Shown: positions 36,223-44,592, numbered from the stretch's first letter. The stretch is 64,000 nt of DNA from Candidatus Manganitrophaceae bacterium (GCA_012960925.1 DUAG01000030.1:72766-136765), one strand, 5' to 3'. The notes: generated by a model not told the origin, from the letters alone. Made by a program: numbers and translations.

Positions 36223-36253
36223 ACAATCCTCGCCCCGAAGAGGCGAGGATTGT
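36223..36253 (+). terminator. Hairpin after the PilX-like gene
   Basis: ACAATCCTCGCC (36223-36234) pairs perfectly with 36242-36253. The stem is strong but followed by TCAATAG rather than a T run, so it could be a weak terminator or a 3' stabilising structure between this gene and the J-domain/PilZ gene. Confidence 0.5.
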
Positions 36254-36293
36254 TCAATAGATCAATCTGGAAGTAATTTTCTACTTAGGACTC

Positions 36294-36992
36294 TTGACCT
36301 TGAAAAACCGACGTAATTATTACCGAATCTTACAAGTACAACCGGACGCCCCTCCCGAGGTGATTAAGGCAAGTTATCGAACCTTGATGGGCCGCTTGAA
36401 AAACCATCCCGATTTGGGAGGCACAGCCACAGCAGCCGTATTGATTAATGATGCCTATCAAACATTGAGTGACCTTAAAAAAAGAGCAGACTACGATCAA
36501 GGTCTGTTTGAAAAACAGAGTAAGCGTTCCGTATCCGGTACTACCAAGCAGGAATCAATAAAAAAAGAAGCGTGTCCTGTCTGCGAAGAGGATGGCAAGG
36601 GCTCTCCTGACCTCTTTCATGAAGGCCGGTGTCCGGTATGCGGAAAGCGGGTCCAGGAAAAGTCTCATCACAGCACTCAAACATCTGAACAGAGGGAATC
36701 CGACCGTCATCAGAAAGAAGGGAATCTCTCTTATCAATACTTTCAGTCTGAGAAGAAACATTCGGGGAAACTCATTGATCTTTCGTCAAAAGGGGTGCGA
36801 TTTATCTCTAAAGAAAAAATGGCCCGCTCTACGGAGCTCAAAATTGAATCACCCTTATTGAAGGGGACCGTCAGAATTACAAATTGCCGAGAGGCGTGGT
36901 CACAGAACCGCCCCGTTTATTTTGTGGGAGCTCGATTTGCGACAGTTGAATTTTATCGATCCCGTGGGACATTCCTCTCCATAAAAGTTTAA
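36294..36992 (+). CDS. J-domain, zinc-ribbon and PilZ fusion protein
   Basis: A 232-residue fusion. Residues 6-70 are a J-domain (NYYRILQVQPDAPPEVIKASY, HPD at 38-40), which would stimulate an Hsp70. Residues 94-116 hold CPVC and CPVC, a zinc-ribbon-like pair. Residues 130-232 look like a PilZ domain: RESDR (134-138) fits RxxxR and DLSSKG (162-167) fits (D/N)xSxxG, the two c-di-GMP-binding motifs; VGARF follows near the end. It uses TTG at 36294 or 36300; AGGA at 36287-36290 fits the second better. It lies 104 bases after the riboswitch-controlled PilX-like gene, so both may answer the same messenger. MITE copy 3 follows six bases after its stop. Confidence 0.8.
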   Translation: MTLKNRRNYYRILQVQPDAPPEVIKASYRTLMGRLKNHPDLGGTATAAVLINDAYQTLSDLKKRADYDQGLFEKQSKRSVSGTTKQESIKKEACPVCEEDGKGSPDLFHEGRCPVCGKRVQEKSHHSTQTSEQRESDRHQKEGNLSYQYFQSEKKHSGKLIDLSSKGVRFISKEKMARSTELKIESPLLKGTVRITNCREAWSQNRPVYFVGARFATVEFYRSRGTFLSIKV

Positions 36993-36997
36993 CCTAA

Positions 36998-37173
36998 GGA
37001 AGCTCCGAATAAGTCTGGGTTGCGTTTCTCAGGTGATAAAATATTCCGATTCAAGGCAAAAATCGCAGAGGATGGTTCTCGCGAAGCCATAGCCCGCTAT
37101 TTTCAATATTTGTAACGCAGAAGCGGGACATTTTAGCCCCGAAAGAGCGAGTCATGACTTATTCAGAACTTTC
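36998..37173. mobile_element. MITE family A, copy 3, with CTAA target duplication
   Basis: A 176 bp copy with ends GGAAGCTCCGAATAAGTC and GACTTATTCAGAACTTTC. CTAA at 36994-36997 is repeated at 37174-37177 as a direct target duplication. The interior has the full family sequence (GCAGAGGATGGTTCTCGCGA, AGCCCGCTATT, GCAGAAGCGGGACATTTTAG). It sits in the 281-base gap between the J-PilZ gene and the SH3 gene; nothing else is seen there. Confidence 0.88.
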
Positions 37174-37273
37174 CTAAGCACCCTCCGATAAATCATGCTA
37201 CAATTTAAGGCTTGATCCTATCTGGAATATCTAATATTGTTGTCGATCATTAATAATGAGAGGACGCTGAACG

Positions 37274-38293
37274 GTGTTTTTTATCAATGTTGCCCTTGTG
37301 TTCTTTGGGGTTGTGGCCATACTGTCCGCCTTTGGCGGTGATACGCTCGGTCAATCAACCTTCGCCTTTGATGATGACCGGTGGTCTCCAGACAAAGTCG
37401 CCTTTTTAAATAGAATTACCCCCAGAGGCTGGATATCCCTTTTCTGCCTTGTTATTGCGCTCGGACTCGGCATCGCAAAGGATAAAATCCACCAACAAAC
37501 AGTAATAAAGGAAACGACATCTCGTGAGAATCTGGAAGAAGACAATTCCCGGCTTCATGAACGGGTCGCAGACCATGTAATGGAAATTATCGCGCTCAGA
37601 GAACGAATCGAGACAACAACCAGAGATATGGCAGAGATGTCGGATGATCTCAAAAAAAAGCAACTCGTCTCTTTTAAATCCGCATTCAAGCACGCATTCA
37701 AACCCCCCAGGGGAATAGATGACGCAGTCGTGCTCCTGGACGGCCGCACAATAATTCCTATCCCATCACGCTATCGAGATCAGATGCAACTCTATTGGGA
37801 AGACGAGTTCAAATTGACCACGACGATTAAAGATCCTTCGGACAGAGACCTTGAATCAATTAAATTGAAGGTCGGAGGAAAAACGTATACCCTCTTTGAA
37901 AGTCCGAATCCCGGTCCTTTCAAGGTCAAACTTCGTATTAAAGGAAACTCACCAAGGCCGATGGAGGCATCAATACTGAATCCACTCCAACTGAGTGACA
38001 TGACGCTGAGGATTTTTGTTCGTACCGCGGAACTCTCTAAGGGCCAAGAGAGATTCAAACGTCTAATACTCACCGGACGTTTTCCTGCGCTTGGAAAGAA
38101 ACTTTACAAGGTGACCACCCCTGATATCCTCAACGTGCGGTCAGACCCTGCCACAACATCTCAAATTCGCACGCGCCTTTCCAGCGGCTCATTCGTACAT
38201 TCAATACAGACTCAGAATGAATGGACTGAGGTCAGGACCCCGACGGGAAAGCAGGGGTGGGTCCTGACCCGACTTCTCACTGAGATCGAGTAA
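37274..38293 (+). CDS. Membrane protein with coiled coil and C-terminal SH3 domain
   Basis: A 339-residue protein of unknown function. A hydrophobic N-terminus (FINVALVFFGVVAILSAF) and a second helix near 55-68 (ISLFCLVIALGLGIA) anchor it. Residues 80-135 are coiled-coil-like (ENLEEDNSRLHERV, REIETT-type heptads). A middle globular part follows (IDDAVVLLDGRTIIPIPSRY). The end is a bacterial SH3 domain (LNVRSDPATTSQIRTRLSSGSF, then GKQGWVLTRL), usually a peptidoglycan or protein-binding module. It uses GTG at 37274; AGGA lies about 11 bases upstream. It converges with the TPR-like gene. Confidence 0.72.
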   Translation: MFFINVALVFFGVVAILSAFGGDTLGQSTFAFDDDRWSPDKVAFLNRITPRGWISLFCLVIALGLGIAKDKIHQQTVIKETTSRENLEEDNSRLHERVADHVMEIIALRERIETTTRDMAEMSDDLKKKQLVSFKSAFKHAFKPPRGIDDAVVLLDGRTIIPIPSRYRDQMQLYWEDEFKLTTTIKDPSDRDLESIKLKVGGKTYTLFESPNPGPFKVKLRIKGNSPRPMEASILNPLQLSDMTLRIFVRTAELSKGQERFKRLILTGRFPALGKKLYKVTTPDILNVRSDPATTSQIRTRLSSGSFVHSIQTQNEWTEVRTPTGKQGWVLTRLLTEIE

Positions 38294-38324
38294 AAAAAGA
38301 TCCGACCGTAAGCACGGATTTGGC

Positions 38325-38948
38325 TCAATCCCTCCCACGACACATATCCTTAAGCCCTTCTGCAATTCTCTTAAAGTCGCTCCACTTATCCACCTCCCTG
38401 ACTTCAAGGACATCAAGGCTCTGAGGGTCGGGTTTGGAGACAAGCACCTTATCGGCAATGATCCTTGTTGTTTTACAATCATTTTGACCGAGACTCGCGA
38501 ATGCCATGTTGAGCATGGCATTCAGATCTCTGGGTCTTATTAAGAGCGCGATCTTTAATATCCGTTCTGCTTCGCCGAATTCACCCAGTCCTCCAAATAA
38601 ATTGGCATAGCGCGAAACCGCCTGAGCGACCAACCCTATGGCCAGAGAAGGCTCCTCATGAACAAGCTTCAAAATCTCATTATGTAGAATTCCGCTCGTT
38701 TCTGAAAAGGCGATAAATTCTGTTGCCACTGCCGCTGAGCCGAGCTTTTCCGACAAAGCATCCAGGAAACCGGGTGGAAGATCTTTCCAAATACTGCGAG
38801 AATTAAAAACCTCGATCGATGTAAGAACCTTAGCCGCGGAAATAAAAGAAATCCCCAAAGAAAGGGACAACCCGAAGAGGACAAATAAAATAGAAAGCAT
38901 CCTAAAACAGGATTTTATATTTTTACGACCTGGCCTTGATCTTGTCAT
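38325..38948 (-). CDS. Secreted TPR-like protein
   Basis: A 207-residue protein with a signal sequence (MLSILFVLFGLSLSLGISFISAAK). The mature part is helical, and YANLFGGLGEFGEAERILKIALLIRPRDLNAMLNMAFASL reads as one to two tetratricopeptide repeats. Function unknown; TPR units usually bind partner proteins. The frame extends to 39014, but ATG 38948 has AGAGAGA upstream and begins the signal peptide properly. On the minus strand its end carries a weak hairpin ATCCG/CGGAT followed by T residues (38294-38318), a possible terminator. Confidence 0.65.
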   Translation of the reverse strand: MTRSRPGRKNIKSCFRMLSILFVLFGLSLSLGISFISAAKVLTSIEVFNSRSIWKDLPPGFLDALSEKLGSAAVATEFIAFSETSGILHNEILKLVHEEPSLAIGLVAQAVSRYANLFGGLGEFGEAERILKIALLIRPRDLNAMLNMAFASLGQNDCKTTRIIADKVLVSKPDPQSLDVLEVREVDKWSDFKRIAEGLKDMCRGRD

Positions 38949-39220
38949 TAATATATCTCTCTCTTGACTCACAACCCGCCCTCTATAGAACGTGAATTCA
39001 ACTTGTAAGTGCAACTCTTTCAGTGCGGTGAGGAGACAAACTGCGGCAGCATCATGGTTTTACCGCCAAGCGAGAGGAGCACAGATGCGCTACACGCTGC
39101 TTAGCCAAGAAAATCACTGGGATTTAGAACTCCCTATGAGGTATTCTTTGATACCTTTACTTCTTTAACCGTTGCACTCCAAACTTGAATCCGAGATTCT
39201 TCACAACCAATTTTTAAAAA

Positions 39221-39397
39221 TTAATCTTTGGCGTGAGCTTGGAGTTGATCAAGCTGTGCCTGGAATCTACGCATCCTGGTGTTGACGCGTGAAAAACTTC
39301 TATCTAATTTCGTCAGCGCCTCACAAATAAATGCAATGCTTGCGGTCGCATCCGGGTCCTTAACAGACCGGATATTTTTTAATTCTTTTAAGCTCAT
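39221..39397 (-). CDS. Small coiled-coil-like hypothetical protein
   Basis: A 58-residue product starting at ATG 39397: basic, helical, no membrane segment (LKELKNIRSVKDPDATAS, FICEALTKLDRSFSRVNTRMRRFQAQLDQLQAH). Heptad-like spacing suggests a coiled coil. The ribosome site is weak (AGGGTGA about ten bases upstream). No family recognised. About 270 bases without another gene separate it from the TPR-like gene. It could be chance. Confidence 0.35.
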   Translation of the reverse strand: MSLKELKNIRSVKDPDATASIAFICEALTKLDRSFSRVNTRMRRFQAQLDQLQAHAKD

Positions 39398-39454
39398 CTG
39401 AAACAATCACCCTGCGCCCCTCCCTCTCTTATTTCAAAATTGACGATCCCCACC

Positions 39455-39555
39455 GCCGAGTCGAAAAAACTCTAGACCCAATATAAAAAACTATTTTATT
39501 TTTCATTCTCTCGCTAACCCCGACTTAATAGTACGGGGATTGCGTTTGCACCCCC
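39455..39555. repeat. Short dispersed repeat family C, copy 2
   Basis: Matches 15933-16008 in the run CCGAGT-GA-AAAAA, TTATTTTTCATTCTCTCGCTAA, CCCCG, a loop, CGGGGATTGC and CCCCC. Here CCCCG pairs directly with CGGGG around ACTTAATAGTA. It borders the 3' end of the CPBP protease gene. Confidence 0.45.
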
Positions 39556-39556
39556 A

Positions 39557-40504
39557 TCATAATGAAAGCGGTAAAGGGACAAAATGCCCTCTTTTTCTCA
39601 TCTTGCGATGAAGGATGGAGACAAGCACAAAAATGAATACAAGAAAAAGAACTCTCCACCCTGCTTCAGACACCTCCAGCGCGGGATTCAAGGGCGTATT
39701 CCGTTCAAGATAAAATTGAACGACCCTGAAATTGAGCAGCCCGTGAAAGAGGACACTGGGCACGAGGGATTGTGTTGATTCATACAAGCAGGAAAATAAT
39801 AGACCGAAAACAAATGTCGTTTGAGAAAAGTGGCCATGTCCCAGCATAAAGAGAGTGGCCGTGAGAACGATCGCAATAGTGGAGCCGACCCTGCGCCGTA
39901 TCGGGCCGTATAAAAAACCCCGAAACACAAGCTCTTCCAGCAGGGGTCCAATCAGTACCAGAAATAAGACAGGAATCCAGAGAAACCCCACGCCAAATTC
40001 GGTTTCAATCAAGCCTAGCAACACACCACCACCGAGCATAGTCTGCCTTTGACGAACGATCACCCACTCGAGAATGGCCGGCAGTTTGAGGACCGTGACC
40101 AGAGTAAAAGAAACCAGATAAAGAAACGCATTCCCGATAATGAAGTAGCCTAAGATCCATCGAAAACCCATCACCAGTTGTCGCGGAAGCTGATGGAAAG
40201 AAAATCCAAGCACCGCATAGGGCTTCCTGATAAAAGTAGGATAAAGAATCAGAAGGATGACCAGAATAACCGCCTCAATACCGATATAGCCTAACCATAT
40301 TGTCGGCCGATCCGGCGACAGGACCCCGGCAACCATACCCACCAAGTGTATCAGTATCGCAGGAAAAATACCCAGCCAGATACTCCAGGTTTGGTAATCA
40401 AAAATCGATCGCCCCATTGCAACAACACTTTTATTGGGTGAAAAAGACCATCCCAACCACCCTAGAATGGCAAAATACAAGATACGAAGCGTCATATTTT
40501 CCAT
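39557..40504 (-). CDS. CPBP family intramembrane metalloprotease
   Basis: A membrane protein of about 315 residues with eight or so hydrophobic segments. The CPBP/CAAX-protease motifs are visible: motif 1 LLEELVFRGFLYGPIRRR (EExxxR) and motif 2 LFMLGHGHF (the His pair), with HGLLN later. Members cleave prenylated proteins in eukaryotes; in bacteria they process peptides or are linked to immunity and stress. The open frame reaches 40645, overlapping the upstream gene; ATG 40504 avoids that but has only a weak ribosome site. On the same strand as the DUF5916-type barrel gene, close behind it. Confidence 0.83.
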   Translation of the reverse strand: MENMTLRILYFAILGWLGWSFSPNKSVVAMGRSIFDYQTWSIWLGIFPAILIHLVGMVAGVLSPDRPTIWLGYIGIEAVILVILLILYPTFIRKPYAVLGFSFHQLPRQLVMGFRWILGYFIIGNAFLYLVSFTLVTVLKLPAILEWVIVRQRQTMLGGGVLLGLIETEFGVGFLWIPVLFLVLIGPLLEELVFRGFLYGPIRRRVGSTIAIVLTATLFMLGHGHFSQTTFVFGLLFSCLYESTQSLVPSVLFHGLLNFRVVQFYLERNTPLNPALEVSEAGWRVLFLVFIFVLVSILHRKMRKRGHFVPLPLSL

Positions 40505-40568
40505 GCCTGTAACTAAGAATATTGACCCCTGACTCTCGATGACCTCAGGGGATTCAAAATATTTGCTC

Positions 40569-42734
40569 CTACGGCTCCCAGAGCCAGGTGATCTTGGTGA
40601 GGATGAGGAGGGTGTCGGCAGCCTTTTGACGGGCGGGATTGACAATGAGGTAGAACCAGCTATTTTCCCTATACTCCCACGAAAGACGGAGGTTTGCGGC
40701 GAGGGAGTCGTCTTCTTTGTCCCATTGTATTAATCCCTGCAGCAAAAGCCGATTGCTCAGCGACCAGGCGATATTCCCATCCACTATCTGAGAGGTAAAC
40801 TCGCCTTGGGGAAGATGGACCTGGTCGATCTCCAAACCGGCACCCACCTTTATGCCCTCAGCAGGTGCGGCCGTGAGACTGAGATCGATAGAGGCTTTAC
40901 GTCCGTCAAAGAAACCACCCCACAAGATACTGGCAACAGTGGAAAGAGGCCGTCGGCTGTCGCTGAAGAAGAAAATGCTGTAGTGGGTATAGGTAAATGT
41001 CCCCGCCGGAATCAGAATGCCGGGACGAATCTGAAAATCTTCCGGGAGCCGCTCTTTTTGGGGATCGACACTAAACAGGATAAAATCTCCAGATCGAAAA
41101 TCGGCCTGAATCCGATTGTAATTGCTCCGGTATAAAAAGTTGCCGTTGTCATCAGTTTGATGGGTCATCTCGGTCTTGAAGCCGATCTCCCGAATCAATC
41201 CTTCCCCCAGCTGTGGACGGATATCGACAAAACCGAAGGTCTCAATCAGATCGGTCTGCCGAACGAAGCCCAGTGCCGGAGAAAAGGTCTCATCTATCCG
41301 AAGATGGTTGAGTCTAATTCGCCAGAAAGGGTCCCGCCATTGAATCTCACCGAAGGAGGCCTGACCCCGTTCTCTACCAGTGTCTCCCTCTGAGTGGAGC
41401 CAGAATGCGTTCGTCGTCAGATGAGTATTGGGTGAGAGGGCTCCATCCACTCCAATCGTCTCACTTCCGGAGTCGCCCCGCACTCCCCGTTCCGTTACGA
41501 TCAATCCAACATTTGAGCGGAGACCGATATCACGCGAAAGGCGGAGGACGCCAAATCGTTCTGCGGGGTTTCCTCCCTCCGACTCGGTTTCCATGAGAAG
41601 CATCCCGACCCCATATGGACCGATTTTCCCACTCAGCTTTCCACCCACCAGGATGGGGATGGCCTGCCGGCTGATGAGACCGATCCGGCGGCTGAAGAAG
41701 GGCTGAATCCGACCGGAGAGGCCAAAATTATAAAAGCCTTTTCCTTCAAGGAAGAACTCTCGTTTCTCAGGGAAGAAGAGCGGGAATCGGGTCAGGTTGA
41801 CCTGGATGCGATCGACTTCTGTTTCGGCAAAGTCAGTATTGTAGGTCAGATCCAGTGTCATATTTGTCCGGAAGCGATACCGAATATCTAGTCCGCCATC
41901 CAAGTCAGTCTCAGAGATGTGGTTAATCCCGGTTTTGTCGTTTACATAAGACCCTTTCGCATAGGGCTTGATCGAGAAAGGCCGGACCTGGGTAAGCGGA
42001 TTAACACCTCTGAGATGTCCCGCACGCGAGACCTCGAAAAATGTTTGTTCTGCACTGAGCGGGCTCCAGAACGAGATCTCTTTCAGATGAGGAACACGAC
42101 GGCGAAATTGAATCCCCCAAGTCTGTGCATCGCCCGACCTGAACCGGAGCGTCTCAAATGGAATTCTAAACTCAGCAGACCACCCAGTGGCCGTCCGCCG
42201 CGCCGCAACCTCCCACTTCCCGTCCCAGTCCCGGTTGACCTGAGACCCCTCCTGGCTGACCAGTGCGTCGGCCATTGCCGACAAAGGCGTGGTTTCAAAA
42301 AAGAACCCGTTCTGGTGGTCATGGTAGGTATCGATTAAAACCGCAAAGGCATCGCTCCGATCAAAAAGCGCATCCTCCTGCCGCTCATCACCCTGAACAA
42401 GGTCTGGCCGGGGGTCACTCAAGAAGGCCCCGATGTAGAGATTCCCTTCATCATAGGCAATACGAACCTCTGACGCCGTCAACGAAAGAACCCCGACAAA
42501 GGGCTCCTGTTGTGTAAAAACAGTCGCGGAACTGCCCTCCCGCCAAACCGGCTCCTGCAAAAGGCCATCGATTCGTATCGAATTTACTTCCACGGGGATC
42601 GCCTCGAAGGAACCCTTTAGGGGCTCCTGTGCAAGAATGTCCCCTACCCCTGAAAAAAAAAGGATCACGACGAACAAGACCGAAAGGGGATCACTCTTTT
42701 CCACTTTTGTTTGTTTCAACCATGAAAAAAGCAT
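40569..42734 (-). CDS. Outer-membrane protein with CBM9-like N-terminus (DUF5916 type)
   Basis: A 721-residue exported protein. Signal peptide (VLFVVILFFSGVGDILAQE). Residues about 45-240 form a carbohydrate-binding-module-9-like domain (IRIDGLLQEPVWREGS, VRIAYDEGNLYIGAFLSDPRPD, GWSAEFRIPFETLRF). The remainder is a run of amphipathic strands with the group-typical LFFPEKREFFLEGKGFYNFG and ends in ILTKITWLWEP, as in an outer-membrane barrel. The group is often called DUF5916; the substrate is not known, though a sugar or peptidoglycan ligand is possible. Not part of a recognisable pathway. Confidence 0.8.
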   Translation of the reverse strand: MLFSWLKQTKVEKSDPLSVLFVVILFFSGVGDILAQEPLKGSFEAIPVEVNSIRIDGLLQEPVWREGSSATVFTQQEPFVGVLSLTASEVRIAYDEGNLYIGAFLSDPRPDLVQGDERQEDALFDRSDAFAVLIDTYHDHQNGFFFETTPLSAMADALVSQEGSQVNRDWDGKWEVAARRTATGWSAEFRIPFETLRFRSGDAQTWGIQFRRRVPHLKEISFWSPLSAEQTFFEVSRAGHLRGVNPLTQVRPFSIKPYAKGSYVNDKTGINHISETDLDGGLDIRYRFRTNMTLDLTYNTDFAETEVDRIQVNLTRFPLFFPEKREFFLEGKGFYNFGLSGRIQPFFSRRIGLISRQAIPILVGGKLSGKIGPYGVGMLLMETESEGGNPAERFGVLRLSRDIGLRSNVGLIVTERGVRGDSGSETIGVDGALSPNTHLTTNAFWLHSEGDTGRERGQASFGEIQWRDPFWRIRLNHLRIDETFSPALGFVRQTDLIETFGFVDIRPQLGEGLIREIGFKTEMTHQTDDNGNFLYRSNYNRIQADFRSGDFILFSVDPQKERLPEDFQIRPGILIPAGTFTYTHYSIFFFSDSRRPLSTVASILWGGFFDGRKASIDLSLTAAPAEGIKVGAGLEIDQVHLPQGEFTSQIVDGNIAWSLSNRLLLQGLIQWDKEDDSLAANLRLSWEYRENSWFYLIVNPARQKAADTLLILTKITWLWEP

Positions 42735-42793
42735 AATGTGAGAGTCTAAAAAAGAAGCTGAGAAAAGGCAAGAAATAAAATATGAGTTTTTAC

Positions 42794-42823
42794 TTTACGA
42801 TCCCACACTTAAGCAGTTAAACT
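42794..42823 (+). promoter_or_regulatory. Predicted promoter of cytochrome paralog 3
   Basis: TTTACG (42794-42799), 18 bases, TAAACT (42818-42823). The preceding GAGTTTTTAC and the -35 box match the region in front of paralog 2 (8054-8092), so promoter and gene were probably duplicated together. Confidence 0.4.
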
Positions 42824-42841
42824 ACGCTTAATCTAATCTGC

Positions 42842-43183
42842 ATGAGAGGCTTCCCATTGCGAAAATTTCTCCAGGGGTTCATTCTCCTTTTTTTATTCAT
42901 GGGCTGCGCGAAGAAAGATATTCCACTCCCCGACCACCCTGGAGGGCAGTTATACAGCGGAATTGCGCGGAAGGCCATCCGATGTGTCAAGTGTCATGGG
43001 ACGCGGGGCGAGGGAAAATTCAGCGCCCCTGCCCTCGTGGTGTCCGGCAAGACGATGCCTTCCGAAAAGTTTACAGTCACCGTTCTCAAAGGCCGCGGAA
43101 GAATGCCTCGCTTTGAAGACCTGCTTACGAAAGAAGAGATCGCTCAGATCATCGACTGGCTGGAGAAGGTTTCGCCCCTGTAA
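42842..43183 (+). CDS. Small c-type cytochrome lipoprotein, paralog 3
   Basis: A 113-residue monohaem cytochrome c lipoprotein (signal LQGFILLFLFMGC, lipid Cys22; haem site CVKCH at 48-52; MP ligand in RGRMPRFED). It shares KKDIPLPDHPGGQLYSG, SGKTM and the C-terminal helix IAQIIDWLEKV with paralog 2 34 kb away, so the two come from one duplication. No ribosome site is visible before the ATG, as for the other two. Presumed periplasmic electron carrier. Confidence 0.87.
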   Translation: MRGFPLRKFLQGFILLFLFMGCAKKDIPLPDHPGGQLYSGIARKAIRCVKCHGTRGEGKFSAPALVVSGKTMPSEKFTVTVLKGRGRMPRFEDLLTKEEIAQIIDWLEKVSPL

Positions 43184-43378
43184 GTTCCTTTACAGAAAAA
43201 GAACGGAATCTCCGGGCCAAACCCTGTCAACTCACTTCACTCGCATGTATTACTTGCCTTTTCTCTCATCTACTCTCTCCCTCAGCCTTTCATCCTAATT
43301 TCACCAGGGCTTTAATTCTTTTCTGTCCTCCAAACCGAGAAAACACATAGTAAACGTTCCCATTTGAGATCACTTTTC

Positions 43379-43798
43379 ATGAACATCAAGAATCTCCAAA
43401 GACCTTTCTGCATTCTGCTCGGGTTGATATCCATATTCATCCTAACCGCTTGCGGGGAAAAAGCCTCTGCAGGGCCTGAACTCCCACCAGGATTGTTTAT
43501 CGATTCCTCAACACAAACATTCCTAAAGACTTCATTTACTGAGACCAAAGGGTGTGTCGAATTGGAAATGGGACAATATGAAGGGGAGTTTGAAAACATC
43601 TCAGTGGTCCTGATGCCCCCTGTCTTCCCGTGCAAGTTTTACGCTGCTGGGTGTAGCGGCGAATATGTTGCGCCCAATTCTCTCAAGGTCGGAAGCCTCC
43701 ATGTATGGCGCCATGAGGTGATTCACTATCTTCTCTTTCTCAACACAGGCGATCCGGACGCATCTCACCAGAGCCCTCTCTTTAATAGCTGTGTTTAG
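43379..43798 (+). CDS. Small lipoprotein with HExxH motif
   Basis: A 139-residue lipoprotein (signal FCILLGLISIFILTAC, lipid Cys25). Residues 112-116 are HEVIH in VWRHEVIHYLL, a zincin-type metal site, with His130 as possible third ligand (GDPDASHQSP). Four further cysteines (59, 85, 92, 138) may form disulfides. It is far smaller than most metalloproteases, so catalysis is unproven; a zinc-binding envelope factor is the alternative. The start ATG 43379 has no obvious ribosome site. A MITE copy begins six bases after its stop. Confidence 0.65.
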   Translation: MNIKNLQRPFCILLGLISIFILTACGEKASAGPELPPGLFIDSSTQTFLKTSFTETKGCVELEMGQYEGEFENISVVLMPPVFPCKFYAAGCSGEYVAPNSLKVGSLHVWRHEVIHYLLFLNTGDPDASHQSPLFNSCV

Positions 43799-43804
43799 TT
43801 TTAT

Positions 43805-43978
43805 GGAACCCCTGATTAAGTCTGGGTAAATTTTCATGAGATAAAATGTTTCGATTCAAGGCGTAAATCGCAGAGGATGGTTCTCGCGAAGCCATAGCCT
43901 GCTATTTACAAGATTTTCAAAGCAGAAGCGGGACATTTTAACCTTGAAAAAACAATTCATGACTTATTCAGAGGTTCC
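43805..43978. mobile_element. MITE family A, copy 4
   Basis: A 174 bp copy with ends GGAACCCCTGATTAAGTC and GACTTATTCAGAGGTTCC, the most symmetrical pair of the five. CTAA follows on the right (43979-43982); the left flank is TTAT, so no duplication is visible. The interior agrees with copy 3 almost throughout. No gene in the 254-base gap around it. Confidence 0.85.
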
Positions 43979-44052
43979 CTAAGATGCCGGGTCGAACATC
44001 CTTTTTGCGGACAACGACAGAAGGGGAATGAGCGGCAAGTTGAACCGGCACG

Positions 44053-44583
44053 TCACTTTTTGAGCTTATCTAGAAAGCTCCGGCGTAATTTTTCAAGCTT
44101 GGGGGCGATGACGGCCTGACAATAGGGCTGGCTCGCGTTCCCTTCGTAGTAGGCCTGATGGTAGTCTTCCGCAAGGTAAAAGATCGAGAGTGGTGACAAC
44201 TCGGTTACAATCGAATCCTCCCAGATGTGGGCTGCTTCAACCTCTTTCACGACCTGTTCGGCAACACGCTTCTGTTTCTCTGAGTGAAAAAAGATCACCG
44301 AGCGGTATTGTGTTCCCGCATCACCCCCTTGGCGATTCAAGGTGGTCGGATCATGCAGTGTAAAAAAGACCTCCAGGAGGTCTTTAAACGAGATTTCCGT
44401 TGGATCAAAAGTTACCTGAACCACTTCGGCATGACCCGTCGTTCCAGCGCAGACCGCCTGATATGTCGGATTGGATACCGTACCACCAGAGTACCCTGAC
44501 ACCACCGTTTTTACTCCCTTCAACGCGATAAAGACCGCCTCAAGGCACCAGAAACACCCTCCGCCCAGTGTCGCCACTTCCAT
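44053..44583 (-). CDS. msrA: Peptide methionine sulfoxide reductase A
   Basis: MsrA reduces methionine-S-sulfoxide in proteins. The 176-residue product starts MEVATLGGGCFWCLEAVF with the catalytic Cys in GCFWC, then VVSGYSGG, GHAEVVQVTFDP, LEVFFTLHDPTTLNRQGGDAGTQYRSVIF and LSIFYLAEDYHQAYY. A Cys in SQPYCQAVI near the end can act as recycling residue. Standard length; the start is close to the stop of the oxoprolinase-type gene (nine bases) on the same strand. Confidence 0.97.
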   Translation of the reverse strand: MEVATLGGGCFWCLEAVFIALKGVKTVVSGYSGGTVSNPTYQAVCAGTTGHAEVVQVTFDPTEISFKDLLEVFFTLHDPTTLNRQGGDAGTQYRSVIFFHSEKQKRVAEQVVKEVEAAHIWEDSIVTELSPLSIFYLAEDYHQAYYEGNASQPYCQAVIAPKLEKLRRSFLDKLKK

Positions 44584-44592
44584 AGTTACCTC

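Noticed and set aside
39050..39125. Possible third copy of repeat family B
   Set aside because: Only a short GAGGAGC-containing stretch is similar; the rest does not align.
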